From RUG334 sp045599645 (GTDB taxonomy: Bacteria; Muiribacteriota; Ozemobacteria; Ozemobacterales; Ozemobacteraceae): a stretch of DNA of 27,984 bases. The notes beneath the pieces are model-generated. The model saw nothing but the letters and a program-made list of their open reading frames with translations. It did no database searches and had not been told where the DNA came from. Each line of letters begins with the position of its first letter. Within the stretch, counting starts at the first letter, position 1. Where the stretch lies: assembly GCA_045599645.1 (NCBI GenBank), contig JAZRWI010000077.1:1-27984 (forward strand), given 5' to 3'. Both the position numbers and the translations under genes were made by a program. This document shows, piece by piece, positions 9,401-16,257 of this stretch.

Positions 9401-9470
9401 AGTTACGATTGATAAAGCTTTTCAATCTTTCACGGTCACAAACTTCTTCCAGAAATATTTTCTTAACCAT
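6408..9470 (-). CDS. Tandem-GAF HD-GYP domain protein (probable cyclic-di-GMP phosphodiesterase)
   Basis: A 1020-residue cytoplasmic signalling protein. An N-terminal segment of about 110 residues of uncertain type (perhaps a degenerate PocR-like sensor) precedes four GAF domains at about 143-300, 305-460, 475-625 and 647-800. Three of them share a GWVA[EA] core (GITGWVAEHKEPLNVPNV, GYQGWVAANRK, GIAGWVAENRKPVLLKDIS); the fourth has GVAGKAAASHRS. The C-terminus is an HD-GYP domain at about 815-1000 with HDVGKIG near residue 867 and HHERYDGKGYP near 919, so the metal and GYP motifs are intact. HD-GYP enzymes hydrolyse cyclic di-GMP (some act on cGAMP); GAF domains usually bind small molecules such as cyclic nucleotides and gate the output. 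No transmembrane segment is visible, so the signal is probably intracellular. The ribosome binding site is weak (GGGA). Confidence 0.93.
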   Translation of the reverse strand: MVKKIFLEEVCDRERLKSFINRNYKVCGLRITPFNERGDVVIGDIEKVLPGLTDATEIVDYPTGELLERPDGSFLKVKKLQYDGIVFGAVLIGPFFKKGSKHEDVEDIPEISEVQVEGTEESIDAFFNQMADLAAEKATLARKEKILSVLEHASSVMNSSLEFQNLLEFVMDIAIEITGATSGSILFRKEETEALEVAVARGKYPHEVKKIMVQFGQGITGWVAEHKEPLNVPNVLLDSRYVETPENIYSEMAMPLLIGDNLVGVITVDSSEISAFSKSDETSLNTLTSMVAKVLENSRLLADSNQKLRELTKVFSISEKLSVRSLDREGYNEMLREACEATDSSASSLMLYNTDQDQLTMCASYGLPRELETLSIGIGKGYQGWVAANRKTLLITDASNDGTINHVNFLDQFAKSMLIVPLITADNRFVGTLAIYHCYGPRTISESDQDLLNTIGRIITSHFENERLFNDSRRKLDYLSTLYKVGSSVSKTLNISKLFDTILQQVQEVMDVENCSLMAYNPTKKVLTLDAAIGLPSNMVGKIEVRSGEGIAGWVAENRKPVLLKDISKDDRFADRQGRMDYKTRSVLSVPILLHENQLLGVLNVNNKRNGDAFFEDDLNLLLGISGQISQAIANASLHEKTDMQVAELSLIQELGKAINSSLDLDSVLNYFIDMTTRITEADCASLMLYDEATNELYVEAHRGFDDTNIDNFRLKLGEGVAGKAAASHRSIRLDDTGKSKEYQDFGQLSAKNLTLMSAPLINKDNLVGVINCERKIDKKGPFTSENLDLLETLASQASIAIENARLYHNLLNVYLETIRSLAAAIDAKDSYTHGHSRRVTDLSVGIALEMKLPKADVDTIRHASLLHDVGKIGISEKILLKPGRLTDEEFETIKSHPYIGAGILNSIEFLHSVCDIIKHHHERYDGKGYPDKLAGEEIPLGARIICVADSFDAITSHRPYRKPMTFDEATEEVKRCAGAQFDPEVAAAFVSLRTSKNCPPWFRGEILDQELADQYPMQV

Positions 9471-9549
9471 GTCCCAATCCTGTTTTAGCCATCAGCCTCA
9501 AGCCTTTGGCATCTACCTATATAATCTAACTGCAAGCAGTTATAATAGC

Positions 9550-10017
9550 TTATTTAACAACTACTACTGAATTCTGACCTTCGTATTTGTTCTTAACGGT
9601 TGTTTCAGCCTTTGGATCAACAACCCATTCAGTGTCGTTAACTACGAACTGGTATTCATAAGTGCCAGCTTCAAGAGTCTTAGTGCATTTCCAAGTGCTG
9701 TTTTCCTTGTTCATTGGATCAGCATCCTTGTTCCAATTATTGAAAGAACCAACAACAGCAACCTTGTTAGCTTTTTCATCTTCGTATTCGAAGGTTACTT
9801 CGTTACTAGAAGCCTTGCATTCCTGTTTGCAGCCTTCGCAGGTGCTTTCATTGCAAGCACAGCCTTCAGCAGACTTTTCAGCATTTTCTTTATTCTTAGC
9901 GTTTTCAGCTTCCCACTGTTCTTCTTCTTCGAAGCTGTGTTCGCGACCAACAATATAACCAACGCCAAATACTGCTGCCATTACCAAAAGCTTCCATGTA
10001 AAGCGTAAAAATTTCAT
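9550..10017 (-). CDS. Membrane-anchored CBM48 (AMPK-type glycogen-binding) protein with a Cys cluster
   Basis: A protein of 155 residues in three parts. Residues 8-24 form a single transmembrane helix (WKLLVMAAVFGVGYIVG). Residues 28-71 are an acidic, Lys/Asn-rich linker with five cysteines at 53, 55, 60, 63 and 67 (CxCxxxxCxxCxxxC). Residues 72-155 are a CBM48/AMPK beta-subunit-like beta-sandwich with the carbohydrate-binding aromatics in GSFNNWNKDADPM, EAGTYEYQFVVN and EWVVDP. CBM48 domains bind alpha-glucans such as glycogen; no catalytic domain is present, so this is a binding or scaffold module. The side of the membrane is uncertain: the few basic residues before the helix favour N-in, placing the Cys linker and CBM in the periplasm. 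The gene lies 27 bp after pcrA with a good GGAGG, so it may be co-transcribed with the helicase, with no obvious functional link. Confidence 0.82.
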   Translation of the reverse strand: MKFLRFTWKLLVMAAVFGVGYIVGREHSFEEEEQWEAENAKNKENAEKSAEGCACNESTCEGCKQECKASSNEVTFEYEDEKANKVAVVGSFNNWNKDADPMNKENSTWKCTKTLEAGTYEYQFVVNDTEWVVDPKAETTVKNKYEGQNSVVVVK

Positions 10018-10044
10018 TACGATACCTCCAAAACTTTCTTCTTG

Positions 10045-12417
10045 TTATTTTATAACCTTAACTCTTCCATACTGCAAGAGTAATGTTTTTTTACCAACCT
10101 TTTCAAAGTCGATTGTAACTCTGAAATCACTGATAGTGGTTCCAGAAACTTCAACAACCTTACCATATCCAAAACTGGTAGAATATACTTGTACTCCTAC
10201 CTTTAAATTTACCATAGTTCCATCTTCCATGTCATCTTTTTCCGTCTTTGTTTCTTTTTTTACTTCAGATGACCACTTAGCATACTTGGTGTAGGAAGGC
10301 GGAGTTGAATCAGAATCCTCTACTTGTTTTCCCCAGGTTTTGCTAACCCCATAGGATGAACCTTGCCGCTGATACGTTTTTGCTGCACCATAGGAGTTCT
10401 GACGGGCATAACTGTTGCCACCAAAAGACGAACCTGCGCGATTGTATGAAACGGTTCCCTCATACTTAGAATGTTCAGAAAGAAGATTATATTTCGTTTC
10501 ATTCTTTCTAAGTGAAGAAGGAAATTCCCCAATAAACTTTGAAGGAAGATGCAGCTGAGGACAGCCAAACATCATTCTTCTTGAGGCGGCGGTCAGAAAA
10601 AGCAAGTCCTTTGCTCTTGTAAAACCAACATAAGCCAGACGTCTTTCTTCTTCTATTTCTTCAGGAGAATCCTTACATCTGCTATGTGGGAAAATATCTT
10701 CTTCCATAGCTACAATGAAGACTATTGGAAATTCTAATCCCTTGGCATTATGCAAGGTCATAAGGTGAACCTTTTCTGACTTTTCATCTACTTCATCTGC
10801 AGCAGAATGCAAAGCAACATTTGCCAGATAATCATGAAGAGTCTGTTCCGGATTATCTATTTCCTGATATCTGATATCAGAAACAAGAGACTCAACGTTT
10901 GTTTTTCTATCTTCAAATGTTTCAGGATCGTCGGTTTTCAGATATTTAAAATAATCTGTTTCATTAATAATCTTTTTACAAAGATTGGAAACACTCGTTT
11001 TTGGAGCTTCTTCCATAAAGGAAATCATCTGCTGCATGAAAGTGCCTATCTTAGAATCAGGCTTTTCGTCACCTGCCATGACAACTCCGTCCCAAAGAGT
11101 CAGAGTGCCATCCCCATAAAGCTTTTGAATAGAAGCATTACCAATACCGCGTTTAGGAGTATTGATTATGCGTTCAAGGCTTATGCTGTCCGCAGGATTA
11201 TCAATTACATGCAAATAAGCAAGAATATCTTTTACTTCCCGGCGTTCAAAGAATTTAGTTCCACCAGTTACTTCGTATGGAATACCTTTTTTCTGGAGTT
11301 CCAATTCAACTGTTCTAGTCAAGCTGTTCATTCTGAACAGAAGAGCCACATCACCAGTAGAGTAATCACCAGTTGCCGTAAGTTCTTTAATTTTTTTAAC
11401 AATCCATTCTGCTTCAAAACGGTCATCAGTGGCATTATAGTATGTAATAAGCTCACCGTCACCACGGTCACTCCAAAGAGTCTTAGGATGCACGCTATTG
11501 TTATGCTTTATTACTTCACTGGCAGCAGTAAGAATATTCTGCTTTGAACGATAATTCTGTTCCAGCTTTACAATCTTCGCCCCAATAAAATCCTCGGCAA
11601 AATTCTGAATATTTCTAATTGTAGCGCCACGCCAGCTATAAATAGACTGGTCTTCATCACCTACTACACAAAGATTTCTAGTTTTTGATGAAAGCATTTT
11701 TATGAGCTTATATTGAGCCTGGTTTGTATCCTGATATTCGTCTACAAGGAAATATTCAAATTCATTCTGTAGATATTCCAGCAAATTTGGATTATTGCTT
11801 AACATCTGATAAGCCTTCATAATCAGGTCATCAAAATCAACAGCTTTATTTTTCATTAATGCAGACTGATAGCAGCTATATGCCTTCTGAATAGCGATAT
11901 CCTGAGGGCCGGCACCACTGCCCTTGCACAATTGAAAATACTCTTCCGGGCCAAGCAATTCATTTTTAGCTCTTGAAATAGCTTCTAAAACCAGCCTTGG
12001 AGTATAAAGCTTTGGATCATATTTCAGGTCCTTTAATGTATTTTTCATAAGCTTTTCGCTGTCTGATTCGTCATAAATGGTAAAGCCGTTTTCAAAACCA
12101 GCATATTTACACCAACGATATAACAGCTTACAGCAAAATGAGTGGAATGTAGTAAGTGTTACTTCAGATGCCCCGGCAACCAGACTAGTAACACGTTCCT
12201 TCATTTCCTTTGCTGCTTTATTTGTAAAGGTAACAGCAAGAATCTTGGAAGGTGGAATATGACAATGTTCTATCAAATAAGCAATACGAACCGTTAGCAT
12301 TCTGGTTTTGCCAGAACCGGCCCCAGCAACAACAAGAAGTGGTCCCTCAGTAATCTGAACAGCTTCACGCTGTCTGTCATTCAACTTTTCCAGTGTTTCA
12401 TCTATTGAATTATACAT
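10045..12417 (-). CDS. pcrA: UvrD/PcrA-type superfamily 1 DNA helicase
   Basis: A 3'-5' DNA helicase of 790 residues, a little longer than typical PcrA (about 720-740). Motif I GAGSGKT is at 32-38, motif Ia is in TFTNKAAKEMKERV, motif II is VDEYQDTNQAQ, motif III is GDEDQSIYSWRGATIRNI near residue 252, motif IV is QNYRSK, and motifs V/VI are LMTLHNAKGLEFPIVFI and EEERRLAYVGFTRAKD. The C-terminal tail after about 640 is Ser/Tyr/Gly-rich and disordered, ending in the Tudor-like KVGVQVYSTSFGYGKVVEV segment used by PcrA to contact RNA polymerase. Roles are nucleotide excision repair, Rep-type replication and removal of recombinases. It is uninterrupted at the DQ-SIY junction in motif III. The ribosome binding site (AAGGGG) overlaps the stop codon of the HINT-like gene 8 bp upstream, so the two are translationally linked. 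Confidence 0.95.
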   Translation of the reverse strand: MYNSIDETLEKLNDRQREAVQITEGPLLVVAGAGSGKTRMLTVRIAYLIEHCHIPPSKILAVTFTNKAAKEMKERVTSLVAGASEVTLTTFHSFCCKLLYRWCKYAGFENGFTIYDESDSEKLMKNTLKDLKYDPKLYTPRLVLEAISRAKNELLGPEEYFQLCKGSGAGPQDIAIQKAYSCYQSALMKNKAVDFDDLIMKAYQMLSNNPNLLEYLQNEFEYFLVDEYQDTNQAQYKLIKMLSSKTRNLCVVGDEDQSIYSWRGATIRNIQNFAEDFIGAKIVKLEQNYRSKQNILTAASEVIKHNNSVHPKTLWSDRGDGELITYYNATDDRFEAEWIVKKIKELTATGDYSTGDVALLFRMNSLTRTVELELQKKGIPYEVTGGTKFFERREVKDILAYLHVIDNPADSISLERIINTPKRGIGNASIQKLYGDGTLTLWDGVVMAGDEKPDSKIGTFMQQMISFMEEAPKTSVSNLCKKIINETDYFKYLKTDDPETFEDRKTNVESLVSDIRYQEIDNPEQTLHDYLANVALHSAADEVDEKSEKVHLMTLHNAKGLEFPIVFIVAMEEDIFPHSRCKDSPEEIEEERRLAYVGFTRAKDLLFLTAASRRMMFGCPQLHLPSKFIGEFPSSLRKNETKYNLLSEHSKYEGTVSYNRAGSSFGGNSYARQNSYGAAKTYQRQGSSYGVSKTWGKQVEDSDSTPPSYTKYAKWSSEVKKETKTEKDDMEDGTMVNLKVGVQVYSTSFGYGKVVEVSGTTISDFRVTIDFEKVGKKTLLLQYGRVKVIK

Positions 12418-12425
12418 ATTTCCCC

Positions 12426-13547
12426 TTAAATAAAGCTAGGTTTGGGTTTGCTATTTGGCGTATAACACATAACTACCCATTGATCCACAATGAAGTTATG
12501 AAGCTGGTGAACCTGAAGGTCATACAGCGCACCATCATAATCAAGCAATTCTATCTTGCTGACAACATCTTCCTCGATAACACCGCGATGGTTCATTATA
12601 GGAACCAGCATTCCACGCTTAAGATGAGAGGCTGGCAGAACATAATATGCAGCCTTCCTGGTCAACTGTATTTTCTTTACAATTTCAAGATCATCAAGAT
12701 TAGAAACAGTTTTAACAAATAATTCCGCTTCTTCAAGGTCTTCACGGGTAACTTCGATATACCACAGACCATGACTGGAAGACTTCCTACGGGCCATCTT
12801 GAATTGTTCTGCACTGTTAGGATCAGATATTCCCTGAACCTGAATCAGATGAGGATAATGCCCAGAAGAAGCTTTTTCCTTGCCTCCAAAAATAACGAAC
12901 TGAACAGAACTGCTAGTCATATTCTCATCACAGCAGGACTTTACAGTCATGTGGGGATAATCAATAAACATGTTAGAGTCCCTCAAAAGCTCTTTGGCAC
13001 CTATCGGTGTATCGATATTGTCAAACAGACGTTTTATATGCTCTTCAGTGAGCATAGACTCCATATGCTTTGCGTTGAATGGGATATCAGGCAGGCCGTA
13101 TTTAGCCATAATAAGCTTGTGAACGAAGGTTGCATTAGTCAGGTTCGGATTATTTTCTATAACCCATATCCTGTCGGTGACATTACGCTTGCCATCAATC
13201 TTTTTATTATTAGTCATCATGCTGATGGCTTCATGAACAATATCAGATGTCATACCTACCCTGAAGCCTAGTGTTGAGCGTTCATGCAGGTATATAGTAT
13301 ACATTCTCAACGAAGGATTAAATCTGCCGAAACAAAGCTGATCAGGCGTGCATCTGATAACAGCGCCACGAGACGTGGTCATCTGCAATAAAGGGGAACC
13401 AGTTACGTTATTAATAAAAACGTCTTTAACGTAGGTTTCGCCAACTTCACCCCACCCTGTAGATGCAATGATACGGCTATCCTCACGAATATCCTTGACG
13501 TCAGCTAAGTCATAGCCACAATGTATTTTTGCATCAGCAGGCAGCAT
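12426..13547 (-). CDS. Stand-alone HINT (intein/Hedgehog-fold) protein related to UvrD-type inteins; function unknown
   Basis: A 373-residue protein that I read as an intein-like module encoded separately from its usual host. N-terminal HINT half: DVKDIREDSRIIASTGWGEV (residues 16-35), then a block-B-like CTPDQLCF (66-73) in which the usual His is Gln70. C-terminal HINT half: LYDLQVHQLHNFIV (341-354), a good block F, then WVVMC (357-361) where an intein would have a terminal His-Asn. The middle has YTIYL (83-87) and GFRVGMTS (94-101), which resembles a GIY-YIG signature, followed by KYGLPDIPF. From memory, inteins inserted in UvrD helicases of some Actinobacteria share the same middle segment (a GFRVG motif, then YGLPxxPF). 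There is no N-terminal Cys/Ser splice residue at the start and no terminal Asn, so self-splicing looks impossible. An in-frame TAA just upstream confirms the start. It has its own promoter and ends 8 bp before pcrA. Domain assignment is from motifs only. Confidence 0.68.
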   Translation of the reverse strand: MLPADAKIHCGYDLADVKDIREDSRIIASTGWGEVGETYVKDVFINNVTGSPLLQMTTSRGAVIRCTPDQLCFGRFNPSLRMYTIYLHERSTLGFRVGMTSDIVHEAISMMTNNKKIDGKRNVTDRIWVIENNPNLTNATFVHKLIMAKYGLPDIPFNAKHMESMLTEEHIKRLFDNIDTPIGAKELLRDSNMFIDYPHMTVKSCCDENMTSSSVQFVIFGGKEKASSGHYPHLIQVQGISDPNSAEQFKMARRKSSSHGLWYIEVTREDLEEAELFVKTVSNLDDLEIVKKIQLTRKAAYYVLPASHLKRGMLVPIMNHRGVIEEDVVSKIELLDYDGALYDLQVHQLHNFIVDQWVVMCYTPNSKPKPSFI

Positions 13548-13567
13548 AATTTTCCCTTTCGGGCGTT

Positions 13568-13597
13568 ATGATATAACAAAGAGTGATAAGAAGTCAA
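13568..13597 (-). promoter_or_regulatory. Promoter of the HINT-like/pcrA unit
   Basis: On the minus strand TTGACT (13592-13597) and TATCAT (13568-13573) are separated by 18 bp, each five of six to consensus. The predicted start of transcription lies about 14 nt before the ATG of the HINT-like gene, giving a very short leader. Confidence 0.55.
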
Positions 13598-13613
13598 AGC
13601 CCACTTCCTCTCA

Positions 13614-14375
13614 CTAATCAAACACCGTATTAAATTTCTGGTGGAGGCGCAGGTCATCTAGAGTATCGTTGCCGAGAGGATTTGAATAGACAACATAACC
13701 TGAAATAACATCCTTAATCAACACTGTTCTTTCTTTTATATCAAATGCGATACGCCAGCTTTTGAAGCGTAAAAGACAGTCATTCTCCGTTCTGATGAAT
13801 TTGTTACGTGTCTTGTCCAGTGGGTCATGGCCTAACTGAGCCTCTACAACACCTTCCAAATCCACACCTTGCTTTTTCAGCCAGGCTATTTTTTTCTGAG
13901 CAGTTTCTGAATATTTTAATTCAAAAACATTCTCAATTATATTTTCAAGCCAACCTGTCCTGGCGTCAGGAAAACTGTCGTATTCCGGAATATATGGTTT
14001 TATGTCTAATATAGGCGTTCCATTAAGCAAATCAGAATCAGCAATATAAATACGATTCTTCAGCACAGAAAGCAGCTTTACGCAGCTAATTCCTATCTGG
14101 TTAGGTCTATAAGGCGAGCGGGTTGCAAATACACCCTTTTTACCTTTTCCATCAGTGCGAGGGGGGTTAGTCAATGGCCGCCAGGTTTTATTCTGATGAA
14201 ACTCGTAAATAACCCAGATACGGCTGAAGCCATCAAGGTCTTTCAACCCCTGCTCGTAATTGCGACCTGTAACAAGCTCAATATATCCCTGAGAAGCTGA
14301 CAGATTTCCCTGTCTGGGCTGTTCTTCGTGGTAATTGCGATTGCAATGAAGGTATCCGATTGGTTCGAGGTTCAT
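13614..14375 (-). CDS. trmO: tRNA (N6-threonylcarbamoyladenosine-37) methyltransferase TrmO
   Basis: A 253-residue member of the TsaA/YaeB/VirR family. The fold is a short beta-barrel with the conserved blocks GYIELVTG, LKDLDGFSRIWVIYEFH, ATRSPYRPNQIGISCVKLL (about residues 82-100) and DLLNGTPILDIKPYIPEYD (about 114-132). TrmO methylates t6A37 in tRNA-Thr using S-adenosylmethionine, improving decoding. The C-terminal third (after about 150) is the longer, more variable domain found in bacterial TrmO. There is no strong Shine-Dalgarno sequence upstream. The 120-bp gap to hflX has no clear terminator. Confidence 0.9.
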   Translation of the reverse strand: MNLEPIGYLHCNRNYHEEQPRQGNLSASQGYIELVTGRNYEQGLKDLDGFSRIWVIYEFHQNKTWRPLTNPPRTDGKGKKGVFATRSPYRPNQIGISCVKLLSVLKNRIYIADSDLLNGTPILDIKPYIPEYDSFPDARTGWLENIIENVFELKYSETAQKKIAWLKKQGVDLEGVVEAQLGHDPLDKTRNKFIRTENDCLLRFKSWRIAFDIKERTVLIKDVISGYVVYSNPLGNDTLDDLRLHQKFNTVFD

Positions 14376-14495
14376 AGTGATTTAATATGTATAGAGTATA
14401 AAGTATGTTTCAATAAAGCTGTTGGCGTAGTCGCCGGGTTGGCTTCGTGCTTCCTGCTTGCCAGCGGCTAAAAGCTAATAGCCAAGAGCGGAACT

Positions 14496-15785
14496 TCAAA
14501 CTTCGATTTCTTCGATGGTAATCTTTGGCATGGTTCTTAGCATGTTGAGATAAGTATTGGGTAATTCAGCCTTGATAGTCACAATGCCCTGACCCCATTC
14601 CTGAGAAAATACCTTGCCTATGCTCATAATATCACCCATGAACTGGCTACCGACAGGAAGTTCGATTTTAACGCTTTTCCTGTTGCGCTTCATAATTTCA
14701 GCAATCTTGGTCAATAGAATATCAAGATTTGTTTTATTTGCAGCAGAAATCTTAATATTGTTCGGATAAGCAGAATCAAGCAGTTCGTCAGAAACAACCT
14801 GTCCCTTGTCTATCTTGTTGAAAACATAGATTTTTTCATGGTTTGCAGCACCAATTTCATGCAAAACCTTTTCTACAGCTTCAAGTCTTTCACGGAACTG
14901 AGGGTCGGAAATATCGCATACAATCAGAAGAACTTCTGACTGGACGACACTTTCAAGAGTGGCTTTAAAAGCATTTACCAGGAGGTGTGGCAGTTTTCTG
15001 ATAAAGCCAACAGTATCTGAAACGATGCACCAATAGCCATCTTTAAGGTCAATTCTTCTGGCGGTCGGGTCTAATGTAGTGAACAACCCGTTACACATCT
15101 GAACATTACTGCCGGCAATAGCATTGAGAAGCGTTGACTTCCCTGCATTTGTGTAGCCAACAAGAGAGAAAAGAGGTGCAAAACGGTCTACACGCTTTTT
15201 CCCCTGCTGCTCACGAGCCTTGGCAACCTTTTCAAGCTCTTCTTCAAGCTTTTTGATTTTTACACTGATAATACGGCGGTCTGTTTCCAGCTGAGTTTCA
15301 CCAGGGCCCTTCAAACCGATACCACCACGCTGTCTTTCAAGGTGTGTCCACATCTTGAGCAGTCTTGGGTATTGATATTGAAGCATAGCAAGGTCAACCT
15401 GCAGCTTCCCTTCACGAGTAGAAGCATGGGCTGCAAAAATATCAAGAATAACAGAGGTCCTGTCCTTTACGCGCAAACCGATAGCCTTTTCTATATTGCG
15501 CATCTGCATTGCACTTAATTCATCGTCTGCAACAACATACTCAGCCCCAAGCTTTTCTGCTAATTCCTTAGCTTCTTCAAGCTTACCGGTGCCCAGGTAT
15601 TCGACTCTTGAAGCATCTTCGCGCTTCTGTACTATTCTACCGACCATATCGGCACCAAGAGTCTTCAGCAGCTCGAACAATTCATCAAGAGAATTTTCCA
15701 TTTCCTCGTCAGATTGGCCCTGACGCTGAACGGCAATAGCCATAACCCTGGCTCTTTCCTGTCTGTTTTCTTTCATTTCGCGCAT
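14496..15785 (-). CDS. hflX: HflX ribosome-associated GTPase
   Basis: A 429-residue protein. The N-terminal HflX domain includes YLGTGKLEEAKELAEKLGAE and VVADDELSAMQMRNIEK. It is followed by the Gly-rich linker helix motif RQRGGIGLKGPGETQLETDR and the GTPase domain with G1 GYTNAGKST at about 209-217, G3 DTVGFIRKLPHLLV and G4 NKID. The C-terminal HflX domain ends the chain. HflX binds the 50S subunit E-site region and splits or rescues stalled 70S ribosomes under stress, hydrolysing GTP. The chosen ATG has AGGA 8 bases upstream; a second in-frame ATG three codons later is possible. It begins 20 bp after the HicB-like gene and is probably transcribed with it. Confidence 0.95.
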   Translation of the reverse strand: MREMKENRQERARVMAIAVQRQGQSDEEMENSLDELFELLKTLGADMVGRIVQKREDASRVEYLGTGKLEEAKELAEKLGAEYVVADDELSAMQMRNIEKAIGLRVKDRTSVILDIFAAHASTREGKLQVDLAMLQYQYPRLLKMWTHLERQRGGIGLKGPGETQLETDRRIISVKIKKLEEELEKVAKAREQQGKKRVDRFAPLFSLVGYTNAGKSTLLNAIAGSNVQMCNGLFTTLDPTARRIDLKDGYWCIVSDTVGFIRKLPHLLVNAFKATLESVVQSEVLLIVCDISDPQFRERLEAVEKVLHEIGAANHEKIYVFNKIDKGQVVSDELLDSAYPNNIKISAANKTNLDILLTKIAEIMKRNRKSVKIELPVGSQFMGDIMSIGKVFSQEWGQGIVTIKAELPNTYLNMLRTMPKITIEEIEV

Positions 15786-15805
15786 AGTTTATTTCCTATA
15801 AATAA

Positions 15806-16180
15806 TCAAATATGCTGATTAGAGCTATACATAGCGTCATTCTTAGCTAAGAGATAGAGACAATACTGATTCATGCTAATACCCTCACGTTTAGAGTGCT
15901 CAGCCAAAGCTTTATGAAGACTTTTAGGTATTCTCAATTTAAATTGTCCAGAAAAGTTTTCTATAGAATCTGGTTCTGCTATTTCCAAGCCTTCTGCAAT
16001 TGCTGCTTCAAACCAAGCTTTCTTTGCATCAATAGCATTTTTTAAAGCCTGTTCAGCAGTATCGCCACAAGTAATACAACCAGGCAATTCAGGGTATATT
16101 GCCGCAAAACCACCTTCTTCAACGTCTGGTATAAGCTCCAATTTATAAGGAAGTTTCATATATTTATCAATCTTCTTCAT
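15806..16180 (-). CDS. HicB-family antitoxin-like protein, no HicA partner
   Basis: A 124-residue protein. The N-terminal half is the degenerate RNase-H-like HicB fold (YKLELIPDVEEGGFAAIYPE, LPGCITCGDTAEQALKNAID). The C-terminal half is a ribbon-helix-helix DNA-binding motif (FKLRIPKSLHKALAEHSKRE, then GISMNQYCLYLLA). HicB antitoxins neutralise the HicA mRNA interferase and repress their own promoter through the RHH domain. HicA (usually 55-80 residues) is absent on both sides: hflX follows after 20 bp and a divergent hydrolase gene starts 77 bp upstream. It is therefore an orphan antitoxin or a repurposed regulator. A perfect-consensus promoter and a small palindrome lie just upstream. Confidence 0.88.
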   Translation of the reverse strand: MKKIDKYMKLPYKLELIPDVEEGGFAAIYPELPGCITCGDTAEQALKNAIDAKKAWFEAAIAEGLEIAEPDSIENFSGQFKLRIPKSLHKALAEHSKREGISMNQYCLYLLAKNDAMYSSNQHI

Positions 16181-16196
16181 CTCTATACTCGCTTTC

Positions 16197-16211
16197 TACC
16201 ACAAAATGGTA
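16197..16211. promoter_or_regulatory. Candidate HicB operator palindrome
   Basis: TACCA-CAAAA-TGGTA is a perfect 5-bp inverted repeat with a 5-bp centre, overlapping the -10 element and start site of the minus-strand promoter. The location suits autorepression by the HicB-type RHH domain. This is inference from position and symmetry only. Confidence 0.4.
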
Positions 16212-16239
16212 TTATACTTAGGGTAATATATAGTGTCAA
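16211..16239 (-). promoter_or_regulatory. Perfect consensus sigma-70 promoter for the HicB-like gene and hflX
   Basis: The minus strand carries TTGACA (16234-16239), a 17-bp spacer and TATAAT (16211-16216), a 12-of-12 match to consensus. The expected start of transcription is near 16204, giving a leader of about 24 nt. A promoter this strong usually needs repression, consistent with the palindrome at its downstream edge. Confidence 0.85.
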
Positions 16240-16257
16240 TGGAGGTAGAGAGAAATC

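Noticed and set aside
9528..9541. AACTGC-AA-GCAGTT hairpin after the CBM48 gene as terminator
   Set aside because: The loop is only 2 nt and no T tract follows on the minus strand, so termination is doubtful.
10807..11547. 246-codon open frame opposite pcrA
   Set aside because: It lies wholly antisense to conserved helicase motifs, has no ribosome binding site or recognisable domain, and reads as a low-complexity Phe/Ile/Ser/Asn-rich shadow.
12426..13547. Active self-splicing intein
   Set aside because: There is no splice-competent first residue in an extein context, block B His is Gln70, and the terminal His-Asn is Met-Cys; pcrA itself is uninterrupted.
16181..16257. Missing HicA toxin gene upstream of the HicB-like gene
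   Set aside because: Only 77 bp separate the HicB-like start from the divergent hydrolase and they are filled by promoter sequence; no HicA-like frame exists on either side.
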